DNA from: Ornithodoros turicata
Lineage: Eukaryota; Arthropoda; Arachnida; Ixodida; Argasidae
Length of the DNA: 64,000 nucleotides
Reading direction: 5' to 3'
Assembly: GCF_037126465.1 (NCBI RefSeq)
Contig: NW_026999451.1
Location: 248,001-312,000 of the forward strand
The translations under genes were made by a program, and so were the position numbers. Shown piece by piece: positions 1 to 10,379 of the stretch (the stretch's first letter is position 1; the number at the start of each line of letters is the position of its first letter). The notes beneath the pieces are model-generated. The model did no database searches, was not told where the DNA came from, and saw only the letters and a program-made list of their open reading frames with translations.

Positions 1-390
1 ACCTTATCACCTTATCTCTGTTTTGACCTTTTTACCCCCCTCGCAACAATAAACCGCGAAGCTGTGTGACATCGCTCTGGCGAAAAACAGCGACCAGAAC
101 CCCAGAACACGTGGAGGGAACATATCAGGACAACTTGTGGCAACATTACGGGTCATCATTGCGAGAGTCGGCTTCACCTAACGCCCGCTTGCTTTAGGAG
201 AAGCTCGCTTTAGATCACTGTCGTGCGACTCGTGGGTGAAAAGCACGTGCTACGTCTTTTGAATCATCTCGCGTGTTTGCGCAGCATTGCCCAAAAATGG
301 AGACACAAAAGCGTTACAACCGACCTCTTTCATTGACAGTAACGGAAAATGAACAGTCACTGTCTATTTTCTTGCCTCAATCTTTATTTT
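1..390. other. Unassigned flank
   Basis: No gene, RNA or recognisable repeat end was seen here on either strand. There is a short run of C and otherwise ordinary mixed-composition sequence. Confidence 0.4.
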
Positions 391-475
391 GGTTTAATTC
401 GTTTGATACGAATTTCGGATGATACGAATTTTTTCCGCGACCCCGTGAGATTCGTATCATCGAGATTCTACTGTA
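391..475. mobile_element. Terminal piece of a pogo/Tigger-like DNA transposon
   Basis: The stretch has repeated GATACGAAT-type motifs facing each other and ends in GAGATTCTACTGTA. The reverse complement, TACAGTAGAATCTCG, resembles the terminal inverted repeats of pogo/Tigger elements, which insert at TA. Only this one end is visible. No transposase is seen. The family name is from memory of the motif. Confidence 0.4.
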
Positions 476-506
476 TTCTCAACAGCGATGATCCTGAGCG
501 TACTAA

Positions 507-640
507 GGGCCAGTTTTCACTTGGCGACGCGGCGCACCGGTCGAGACTGACAATGTTATGTAAGGAGTGCCTTTTATCTATTTCACACGTTGGCGTGTGG
601 GTCGGCTCATCAGAATATGCATCCGTGAAAGGTGACAAAG
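507..640. mobile_element. Truncated PIF/Harbinger-type end fused to an arm sub-repeat
   Basis: From 507 the sequence GGGCCAGTTTTCACTTGGCG matches the terminus of the complete element at 41173-41849, including a preceding TAA. It breaks off after about 30 bases and runs into a sub-repeat containing CGAGACTGAC. This sub-repeat is an inverted copy of the units that make up the outer end of the large inverted repeat. Confidence 0.45.
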
Positions 641-960
641 GTTAGGTCAGGAGAGCCTTCACCTGACCTAACCTTGGTCAGTCTCTACGTGTTCATATGC
701 ATACATGAACTGACCGACTCCCCAAAGAGTGAAAATTCATAATACGTAGTCCTTACCTGACCGTAGTCAGTCTCAACGGGTGCATATCCCACGTGAAGTC
801 ACCCACTCTACAACGCATGAAAAATATAGAAGGCTCTCCTAACTTACCCTTGGCCAGTCTAGACGGGTGCATATTCTACGTGAACTGACCATCTCCACGA
901 CGTCTGAAATACACAAAAGGCTCTGAAAGGCTCTAAACGAACTGACCCACTACCACACGT
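541..960. repeat. Subterminal repeat cluster at the outer end of the left arm
   Basis: Four degenerate units of roughly 90-120 bp recur here. Each has the theme CAGTCT(C/A)(T/A)ACG, then CATATnC, then GTGAACTGACC, often preceded by GACCTAACCTTGG. The unit at 541-640 runs in the opposite orientation to the others. The same units occur in mirror orientation at 61680-61980, at the outer end of the right arm. Confidence 0.6.
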
Positions 961-996
961 GTAACTAACGACCCAGCACACCATTAATCAGATTCC

Positions 997-1596
997 TACA
1001 GCTTGGGACAAAAGTTTACGCAACACCGGTGTGCAGAAATTCTCCAATGGAGCGAAAACCTAGCAGCAAGCAGGAGCGGGCACACATACTGAGAGAAGGA
1101 AGGAATAGCCGGCCACCCGTTTCTTATTCGATCTCTTCGTCATAGCCCACATGGGGACGCTCCTATGAAGAAATGGGCAGGCGCCGTGTTCCGTAAATGA
1201 AATAACTGATGTTCTGAGGCTGGAACAACATAGAAGGGACAAACACATACAAAGCCCAAGGCTTCGTATGTATTTGTCCCTATGTTGTTCCAGCCTCAGA
1301 ACATCGCTTATTTCATGTTTAACAATTGCCGCCTGCGTCGATCCCGTCGTATGAATGTGTGTATGAGTGAGCAAAAATGTAAGAGTGAAAGGAGGATGAG
1401 TGAGAGAGAGTGGCTGGTTTGTCCCTTCAGATGATGCACCTTTGGAAGTCGCTGAGAAGGCGTGTTAGCTTAGCTCAATTGGTAGAGCCCTAGACCGGCA
1501 ATCGAGAAGATGTGGGTTCGAGTCCTACAGCTGGCTAACCTTTTCAGTGACTTTCATCTTTCATCGTGTTCCGTAAACTTTTGCCACAAAGATATG
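997..1596. mobile_element. Tc1/mariner-like MITE, interrupted by a SINE
   Basis: It begins at a TA followed by CAGCTTGGGACAAAAGTTTACG-like sequence (999-1020) and ends in inverted form (CCGTAAACTTTTGCCACAAAG) near 1592. The uninterrupted version is in the right arm at 61360-61575, about 216 bp and bounded by TA on both sides. No transposase coding sequence is present. A 367-bp SINE splits this copy. Confidence 0.65.
1198..1564 (+). mobile_element. tRNA-containing SINE with 13-bp target-site duplication
   Basis: The insert is bounded by identical copies of CGTGTTCCGTAAA at 1185-1197 and 1565-1577. The right arm, at the matching place, has a single copy and no insert, so the empty site is visible in the same window. 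The 5' part is a hairpin (GTTCTGAGGCTGGAACAACA repeated in inverted form at about 1213 and 1290). The tRNA-like part (A box around TTAGCTCAATTGG, B box GGTTCGAGTCC) is at 1462-1541, near the 3' end. The tail is CTTTCATCTTTCAT. Sister copies lie at 12250-12345, 39746-39945 and 53446-53786. Confidence 0.8.
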
Positions 1597-2951
1597 CAAC
1601 AGAGGATATGAAATGAATCTGCGGCACAGTGCCAGGTCCCAAACAAACGATTCAACATGACTCGAACACACACAGGAGACTAAAATAACTGATCGTGTAC
1701 TTACGAGTAAAACGTGTTCCCGTGCGACAGAGCTGCTTTCTGTTCGGCGAGAGCCGCAGTGGGGACAGAAACACATTACCATACGTCGTTTCTACGAAGG
1801 TGCTCACATTTCCACAATAAATGGCTTTCGAAAAGCGAAATCACACGGTGAGCAGCGCGAGAGCAGTGCAAAGTCTCGCAAAACCGAAACTTTAGAGAGG
1901 ATCACGTGGTGGACAGGACGTAATGGCGGTTTTGACCCGAGCGACCGCTAGAGGGCGGCTACGCCAGTCTGGAAGGAAGAGCCGCTCCTTGCCTTTCCTT
2001 CCTCCATGAATACTGCCCCAGCGTTAAAGAGATGTAGACGCCTGAAACTCAACTGGAACTCGAGTCCTGATCGGCGATGATGGAATAGAAGCGTCAGATG
2101 TGCTGGAGAGCTCGTGGGTCCAGGAGTGAAGATCCACCAGGACAATGACATGAACAACATCCTGAAGAAGCATCTGGTCCCTCGGATCAATTTCCATTTT
2201 CCGTAACGAACCATACGTGTTTCAACGACACTCGGCGCTACAAAGCAACGATAGTGCGCGGCTGGAGCAGAGGAAGTCTCAGTGATTTCATCTCGGCAGA
2301 GGAGTGATCCCCAAAAGTCCTCATCTCAATCACTCTATCTGCGGAGTATAATAAGCACGGACATGTTGTACTCCTGACTGCAGACTCCTTCGAGTCTCAT
2401 TCGACGAAGGCGTGGGACAAAATGGATGACTACTACCTGCGACACATAGTGTCAACTCCTTCCTGCGTCGTCATCTGCGAGTGCATCCCTAACAGAGGCG
2501 ATGCAGTTAAACAGGTTTCCATTTATTTCGAGTAAATGTATTACGTTGAGCTGAAAATATTAGAAAATACGAATTATACAACTGATGAGTGATTATTGAG
2601 GACAATCCGGATACAGCTTCACTACGCGACACACGCAAGGCCAATCACTGCACAGATCTGAGGATAATCCAATAACGTCAAGTAAGAGGGGAGTAGTTGT
2701 GGTGTCCAGTTACTCCATCGCATAAAAAGCGTTCCCCGAGACTGAGGACACCAGCGATAGAACGTCGGACAGCCCCATCGGCGGCTGTATCATTGCACCG
2801 TTTCTCAAGAAACCCCTTCTCCTCGCAAGGCGGGACTAGTTGTAACTGCCGTAACGAACGTTTCTCAACTGTACCTGAAGCGTCAGTCACGAGAACATTT
2901 ATTCATTAATTAAGCCAGCGCTGTCTCATGTAACAAACATCACAACCACAT

Positions 2952-3218
2952 TTAGTCTCTCATACAACACACAACTGCCTCACAGTGATCGCTCCATAGT
3001 ACCGAACGATTCATAGACGCTGCGTGTGTCGCATAATCTCTTCCTCCGTTTCTGATATTTGCCTTTCGCCGTATTTCGAGTGATTTCGACGGCAGATATA
3101 CCACGTCGTTGTTGTCCAAACCAAAACCATGCACCCACATGGTCCCGCGGTCATCCTCGTCGTTCACAGTTGGCTCAGAGAATTGGATAGCTGTGACGTA
3201 AGCCCTTTTCAAAGCCAA
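2952..3218 (-). CDS. Small ORF (88 codons) preserved in copies of the arm repeat
   Basis: The predicted peptide contains VNDEDDRGTMWVHGFGL and YLPSKSLEIRRKA. I do not recognise the family. The same ORF is present at 59750-60016 with one amino-acid change, and most of it recurs at about 52837-53010 with an in-frame insertion and a few substitutions. No start context, promoter or partner gene supports translation. It could be a transposon ORF, a captured exon, or simply conserved because the copies are young. Confidence 0.3.
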   Translation of the reverse strand: MALKRAYVTAIQFSEPTVNDEDDRGTMWVHGFGLDNNDVVYLPSKSLEIRRKANIRNGGRDYATHAASMNRSVLWSDHCEAVVCCMRD

Positions 3219-4100
3219 TTATCCAGCAGTCACGCCCTGCTATTTTTGCCCGATAACTCTATCCCAGTTGTACTAAATACAGTTAGAGGTCGATGTGTCT
3301 ATTCGATAGTGAAGGATCATGAGAAAGTTGTCCTGCAGAGTGCTCGCTATTCACGGGAATCATCATGGTCCCTTTAAGTTAATTGATTTTCCCATCAATT
3401 TCCCGCTTACCTGGTAGTGGCCTGGTACTACAGTGTCTTGTGGTTCCTAGGAGTGGTGGTCACGCCGACACCACTGATTCAAACTGCTACCGTAAGGCAC
3501 GCGTTCCTAGATGGTGGTGGTGGTGGTAAAAGGGCTTGCCGTTGTCGCCCTCACATGGTCGCGTTCCTTCCTAGGTATGATCCTAGGCAGAATATTTCAC
3601 AGAATTGTGCCACCGGCACCAGTTAACTTCATGCGTCGTCGTCATCGCCTTCAGCTAGGGGAGCACCCGTGACGAACATTTTTAATATAAACGCATCCGC
3701 GACTATCCTTGACTTTGCTGACCAAGAGCGAGGGAGGCTCCGCCCCCAAATGGCGCGCCAATAGGAGGACTCGGGAGGCGGAGCGCTGCGGCCTCTGCTC
3801 TTGCCTAATAGATGGCGCATCGGTAGCGCTCGGATCGGGGTATGTGAGCCGCTGTCGTCTGCTTCTTCCGGTAGAGCTACGCCCTTGAAGCCTCTGCTCT
3901 CGCGTAAGAGATGGCGCTACATTGGCGCTCGATAAGGGCACGTGTGGTCGTCCCAACTTTGAGCCTCAACCTTGAGACTGGCCAATAACCTAAATTCCGA
4001 TGACGCGCAATGCGTGAATATTGTCTCAACTCGTGAAAAAGGAAATAAATGTTGCTGCTTTTGTTCTACTCCTCGCACTGAAATAAATCATTTAAAATAA

Positions 4101-7100
4101 TTGTACTGTGTGTTTCTTTTTCTTTTTTTTGTGTGTGTGTAATAGTTACGCAAGTGTACTGCGTAGTTTTGACGATTATGCCTCATGGATGTGTCATTAC
4201 ATTACCAAATTTTTGGCCAGTTCGACGCTTCGCTCCGCTCTTATGCGTGAACATTGTCTCAGCTCATGAAAAAGGAAAGCAATGTTGCTGCTTTTGTTCT
4301 ACTCCTCGCACTGAAATCAATCATTTAAAATAATTGTACTGTGTGTTCCTTTTTCTTTTTTTTTTTGTGTGTGTAATAGTTACGCAAGTGTACTGCGTAG
4401 TTTTGACGATTATGCCTCATGGATGTGTCATTACATTACCAAATTTTTGGCCAGTTCGACGCTTCGCTCCGCTCTTATGCGTGAACATTGTCTCAGCTCA
4501 TGAAAAAGGAAAGAAATGTTGCTGCTTTTGTTCTACTCCTCGCACTGAAATCAATCATTTAAAATAATTGTACTGTGTGTTCCTTTTTCTTTTTTTTTTG
4601 TGTGTGTAATAGTTACGCAAGTGTACTGCGTAGTTTTGACGATTATGCCTCATGGATGTGTCATTACATTACCAAATTTTTGGCCAGTTCGACGCTTCGC
4701 TCCGCTCTTATGCGTGAACATTGTCTCAGCTCATGAAAAAGGAAAGAAATGTTGCTGCTTTTGTTCTACTCCTCGCACTGAAATCAATCATTTAAAATAA
4801 TTGTACTGTGTGTTCCTTTTTCTTTTTTTTTGTGTGTGTAATAGTTACGCAAGTGTACTGCGTAGTTTTGACGATTACGCCTCATGGATGTGTCATTACA
4901 TTACCAAATTTTTGGCCAGTTCGACGCTTCGCTCCGCTCTTATGCGTGAACATTGTCTCAGCTCATGAAAAAGGAAAGAAATGTTGCTGCTTTTGTTCTA
5001 CTCCTCGCACTGAAATCAATCATTTAAAATAATTGTACTGTGTGTTCCTTTTTCTTTTTTTTTGTGTGTGTAATAGTTACGCAAGTGTACTGCGTAGTTT
5101 TGACGATTACGCCTCATGGATGTGTCATTACATTACCAAATTTTTGGCCAGTTCGACGCTTCGCTCCGCTCTTATGCGTGAACATTGTCTCAGCTCATGA
5201 AAAAGGAAAGAAATGTTGCTGCTTTTGTTCTACTCCTCGCACTGAAATCAATCATTTAAAATAATTGTACTGTGTGTTCCTTTTTCTTTTTTTTTTTGTG
5301 TGTGTAATAGTTACGCAAGTGTACTGCGTAGTTTTGACGATTATGCCTCATGGATGTGTCATTACATTACCAAATTTTTGGCCAGTTCGACGCTTCGCTC
5401 CGCTCTTATGCGTGAACATTGTCTCAGCTCATGAAAAAGGAAAGAAATGTTGCTGCTTTTGTTCTACTCCTCGCACTGAAATCAATCATTTAAAATAATT
5501 GTACTGTGTGTTCCTTTTTCTTTTTTTTTTTGTGTGTGTAATAGTTACGCAAGTGTACTGCGTAGTTTTGACGATTATGCCTCATGGATGTGTCATTACA
5601 TTACCAAATTTTTGGCCAGTTCGACGCTTCGCTCCGCTCTTATGCGTGAACATTGTCTCAGCTCATGAAAAAGGAAAGAAATGTTGCTGCTTTTGTTCTA
5701 CTCCTCGCACTGAAATCAATCATTTAAAATAATTGTACTGTGTGTTCCTTTTTCTTTTTTTTTTTGTGTGTGTAATAGTTACGCAAGTGTACTGCGTAGT
5801 TTTGACGATTATGCCTCATGGATGTGTCATTACATTACCAAATTTTTGGCCAGTTCGACGCTTCGCTCCGCTCTTATGCGTGAACATTGTCTCAGCTCAT
5901 GAAAAAGGAAAGAAATGTTGCTGCTTTTGTTCTACTCCTCGCACTGAAATCAATCATTTAAAATAATTGTACTGTGTGTTCCTTTTTCTTTTTTTTTTTG
6001 TGTGTGTAATAGTTACGCAAGTGTACTGCGTAGTTTTGACGATTATGCCTCATGGATGTGTCATTACATTACCAAATTTTTGGCCAGTTCGACGCTTCGC
6101 TCCGCTCTTATGCGTGAACATTGTCTCAGCTCATGAAAAAGGAAAGAAATGTTGCTGCTTTTGTTCTACTCCTCGCACTGAAATCAATCATTTAAAATAA
6201 TTGTACTGTGTGTTCCTTTTTCTTTTTTTTTTGTGTGTGTAATAGTTACGCAAGTGTACTGCGTAGTTTTGACGATTATGCCTCATGGATGTGTCATTAC
6301 ATTACCAAATTTTTGGCCAGTTCGACGCTTCGCTCCGCTCTTATGCGTGAACATTGTCTCAGCTCATGAAAAAGGAAAGAAATGTTGCTGCTTTTGTTCT
6401 ACTCCTCGCACTGAAATCAATCATTTAAAATAATTGTACTGTGTGTTCCTTTTTCTTTTTTTTTTTGTGTGTGTAATAGTTACGCAAGTGTACTGCGTAG
6501 TTTTGACGATTATGCCTCATGGATGTGTCATTACATTACCAAATTTTTGGCCAGTTCGACGCTTCGCTCCGCTCTTATGCGTGAACATTGTCTCAGCTCA
6601 TGAAAAAGGAAAGAAATGTTGCTGCTTTTGTTCTACTCCTCGCACTGAAATCAATCATTTAAAATAATTGTACTGTGTGTTCCTTTTTCTTTTTTTTTTT
6701 GTGTGTGTAATAGTTACGCAAGTGTACTGCGTAGTTTTGACGATTATGCCTCATGGATGTGTCATTACATTACCAAATTTTTGGCCAGTTCGACGCTTCG
6801 CTCCGCTCTTATGCGTGAACATTGTCTCAGCTCATGAAAAAGGAAAGAAATGTTGCTGCTTTTGTTCTACTCCTCGCACTGAAATCAATCATTTAAAATA
6901 ATTGTACTGTGTGTTCCTTTTTCTTTTTTTTTGTGTGTGTAATAGTTACGCAAGTGTACTGCGTAGTTTTGACGATTATGCCTCATGGATGTGTCATTAC
7001 ATTACCAAATTTTTGGCCAGTTCGACGCTTCGCTCCGCTCTTATGCGTGAACATTGTCTCAGCTCATGAAAAAGGAAAGAAATGTTGCTGCTTTTGTTCT

Positions 7101-8994
7101 ACTCCTCGCACTGAAATCAATCATTTAAAATAATTGTACTGTGTGTTCCTTTTTCTTTTTTTTTTGTGTGTAATAGTTACGCAAGTGTACTGCGTAGTTT
7201 TGACGATTACGCCTCATGGATGTGTCATTACATTACCAAATTTTTGGCCAGTTCGACGCTTCGCTCCGCTCTTATGCGTGAACATTGTCTCAGCTCATGA
7301 AAAAGGAAAGAAATGTTGCTGCTTTTGTTCTACTCCTCGCACTGAAATCAATCATTTAAAATAATTGTACTGTGTGTTCCTTTTTCTTTTTTTTTTGTGT
7401 GTGTAATAGTTACGCAAGTGTACTGCGTAGTTTTGACGATTATGCCTCATGGATGTGTCATTACATTACCAAATTTTTGGCCAGTTCGACGCTTCGCTCC
7501 GCTCTTATGCGTGAACATTGTCTCAGCTCATGAAAAAGGAAAGAAATGTTGCTGCTTTTGTTCTACTCCTCGCACTGAAATCAATCATTTAAAATAATTG
7601 TACTGTGTGTTCCTTTTTCTTTTTTTTTGTGTGTGTGTAATAGTTACGCAAGTGTACTGCGTAGTTTTGACGATTATGCCTCATGGATGTGTCATTACAT
7701 TACCAAATTTTTGGCCAGTTCGACGCTTCGCTCCGCTCTTATGCGTGAACATTGTCTCAGCTCATGAAAAAGGAAAGAAATGTTGCTGCTTTTGTTCTAC
7801 TCCTCGCACTGAAATCAATCATTTAAAATAATTGTACTGTGTGTTCCTTTTTCTTTTTTTTTGTGTGTGTGTAATAGTTACGCAAGTGTACTGCGTAGTT
7901 TTGACGATTATGCCTCATGGATGTGTCATTACATTACCAAATTTTTGGCCAGTTCGACGCTTCGCTCCGCTCTTATGCGTGAACATTGTCTCAGCTCATG
8001 AAAAAGGAAAGAAATGTTGCTGCTTTTGTTCTACTCCTCGCACTGAAATCAATCATTTAAAATAATTGTACTGTGTGTTCCTTTTTCTTTTTTTTTGTGT
8101 GTGTAATAGTTACGCAAGTGTACTGCGTAGTTTTGACGATTATGCCTCATGGATGTGTCATTACATTACCAAATTTTTGGCCAGTTCGACGCTTCGCTCC
8201 GCTCTTATGCGTGAACATTGTCTCAGCTCATGAAAAAGGAAAGAAATGTTGCTGCTTTTGTTCTACTCCTCGCACTGAAATCAATCATTTAAAATAATTG
8301 TACTGTGTGTTCCTTTTTCTTTTTTTTTGTGTGTGTAATAGTTACGCAAGTGTACTGCGTAGTTTTGACGATTATGCCTCATGGATGTGTCATTACATTA
8401 CCAAATTTTTGGCCAGTTCGACGCTTCGCTCCGCTCTTATGCGTGAACATTGTCTCAGCTCATGAAAAAGGAAAGAAATGTTGCTGCTTTTGTTCTACTC
8501 CTCGCACTGAAATCAATCATTTAAAATAATTGTACTGTGTGTTCCTTTTTCTTTTTTTTTGTGTGTGTAATAGTTACGCAAGTGTACTGCGTAGTTTTGA
8601 CGATTATGCCTCATGGATGTGTCATTACATTACCAAATTTTTGGCCAGTTCGACGCTTCGCTCCGCTCTTATGCGTGAACATTGTCTCAGCTCATGAAAA
8701 AGGAAAGAAATGTTGCTGCTTTTGTTCTACTCCTCGCACTGAAATCAATCATTTAAAATAATTGTACTGTGTGTTCCTTTTTCTTTTTTTTTTGTGTGTG
8801 TAATAGTTACGCAAGTGTACTGCGTAGTTTTGACGATTATGCCTCATGGATGTGTCATTACATTACCAAATTTTTGGCCAGTTCGACGCTTCGCTCCGCT
8901 CTTATGCGTGAACATTGTCTCAGCTCATGAAAAAGGAAAGAAATGTTGCTGCTTTTGTTCTACTCCTCGCACTGAAATCAATCATTTAAAATAA
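4101..8994. repeat. Satellite array, 21 units of ~233 bp
   Basis: The array has 21 consecutive, nearly identical units of 231-234 bp (4,894 bp in total). Each starts TTGTACTGTGTGT, runs through a T-rich tract and a short GT run, contains CGACGCTTCGCTCCGCTC and ends CATTTAAAATAA. Length differences come from the T and GT runs. One visible substitution (ACGATTACGCC for ACGATTATGCC) marks units 4, 5 and 14. Every unit carries a 66-77-codon open frame, but this is a by-product of tandem copying. The near identity points to recent amplification or gene conversion. Confidence 0.95.
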
Positions 8995-9190
8995 TTGTAC
9001 TGTGTGTGCCTCTCTTTCTTTTTTGCTATTTATTTGCATTACCTGCTAAACCTGCGTAAGTTGTTACGGAAGTATGTAAAAAGTAAAGAAATGTTGCTGC
9101 TTGTTCTACTCCTCGTACAGAAATAAATAATTTGAAATAATTGTACTGTGTCTGTTTCTTTTTCTTCTTTCTTTTTTGTAAGTAGTTACG
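8995..9190. repeat. Diverged edge units of the satellite
   Basis: Two degraded pieces with the same order of motifs (AAAGAAATGTTGCTGC, CTACTCCTCG, AATAATTGTACTGTG) follow the homogeneous array. They have shifted spacing and many substitutions. This is the usual decay at the border of a satellite. Confidence 0.7.
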
Positions 9191-10310
9191 GAAGTACGCC
9201 AAGTTACCAACGCCTTTTTTTTCTTTTTCTTCCCTGTTGTCCGCGCACCGTCATGTTGCACCGACATGTTGCGCACCGACATGCACCGAAATGTCCGTGC
9301 ACCGTAATGTCCATCGCCCGGTTGTAATGAAAATGCTGCTCTTGCCCTTCGGAGATAATGATTGAAGCGAAAAGAAAGAAACCACAAAGAGTAGGTAGTT
9401 AAACGTCCGTTTATTGACTAGCAGCTTGGGCTCATCCATGTCTTAATGTTGTTACTTTAAATACCGTTTTTTGCGTATTTATATTTAAAATACGCTTAAG
9501 TACACATATCTCATCCTGTATATTTGTGGGCTTCTCTCGAGTTCCACATTGTAGCCTCCAGCGGTGAAGGGTGTCATGGTTAGAGGCTACAGGTCGCTCA
9601 TCCCGTGTGTTCAGGGATTTCCGCAGGTCTAGAAAACAGCACAATGTGCGAATGAGGGCATCGCCACCCCCGTTGCTTAAGTCTTGGAAGCGAGAAGAGA
9701 AATTAGAACTCCAATTTGGGGAAAGTCTGTATGATTGTCTGTGTGTTCTGAGAACACACAGACAACGTGACAAGATTAAGAAGCAATCCTCCAAGGCCCT
9801 GATACCTTCTGCATATTTCCGGCAGATAGGTTAGAAAAATGCAGCGAACAACATGTCTAACGTTAGCGTGGGCGTAGGAATAAATTGTCCCGGGTTGCGG
9901 AGCATTTTGGAAAATGAAATGTTTGGGCGTACTTTTAGCAATGCGCTCAGGCAGTATCAGCCACGAGGAGGAGAGTGGAGTTAAACGTCTAACTTTACTT
10001 TCAAAGCTCGTGCAAACGCAGTTTCAGCACTTAATGCAAATAAATACAAAAAAAAAAAAAAAAGCACACCATCAGATCGCTTTCTGGATGCGAAAAAGTG
10101 GATTAAGATGACGAATGTGTTTATGGGCGAGCAGATTACGCAGAGTGAAACATCAACGCTCCAAGCGAACGAATAAAAGAATCGATCAAACGGTGTTTGA
10201 TCAAATGCCTTTCGACCAAATGTCCCGCGTTCGATCAAACGGCTTTCGACCAAACGACGTTCGATCAAATGTCCCGGAACCCTTACAAAAAGGAAACACA
10301 CACACACAGC
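9191..10310. other. Unique centre of the foldback element
   Basis: No convincing gene was found. A perfect inverted repeat with 15-bp stems (TTGTCTGTGTGTTCT and its complement) separated by one base is centred at 9750, close to the midpoint between the two arms. Two clusters of short reiterated words flank it: CACCGACATG-type words at about 9245-9310 and CGATCAAAC/CGACCAAAT-type words at about 10185-10275. Confidence 0.5.
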
Positions 10311-10379
10311 ACAATTATTTTCTTCCGTAACTACTTACAAAAAGGAGAAGAAACACAGAGTATAATTATTTCAAAGGAT

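Larger units (their letters stand above)
677..3700 (-). repeat. Left arm of a ~3-kb inverted repeat (mate at 59266-61980)
   Basis: Reading this stretch in reverse complement reproduces 59266-61980 almost base for base over most of its length. The outer match starts near TCTCTACGTGTTCATA and the inner match stops at AAACGCATCCGC. The arm holds a nested Tc1-like MITE, an 88-codon ORF at 2952-3218 on the - strand that is kept in the other copies, and a stretch at about 3410-3620 that looks like a decayed piece of a LINE reverse transcriptase (residues WYYSVLWFLGVV). The third partial copy at 52453-53012 shows that this is a dispersed family, so the arms may be two independent copies rather than ends of one giant element. 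Confidence 0.8.

Noticed and set aside
1470..1541. Functional tRNA gene (Thr-like), also at 12255, 39890 and 53550
   Set aside because: The sequence sits inside a repeated element with target duplications, some copies lack half of it and the stems are imperfect; it is SINE-embedded.
1948..2909. Coding genes inside the left arm
   Set aside because: Frames are present in both arms but differ by indels and have no recognisable domain.
4133..8994. A family of 21 small proteins encoded by the tandem units
   Set aside because: The frame exists because one unit happened to be open and was copied. Differences are in homopolymer runs that move the start, and there is no sign of codon-level constraint.
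4101..8994. CRISPR-like array
   Set aside because: The units are contiguous with no unique spacers, and the context is eukaryotic.
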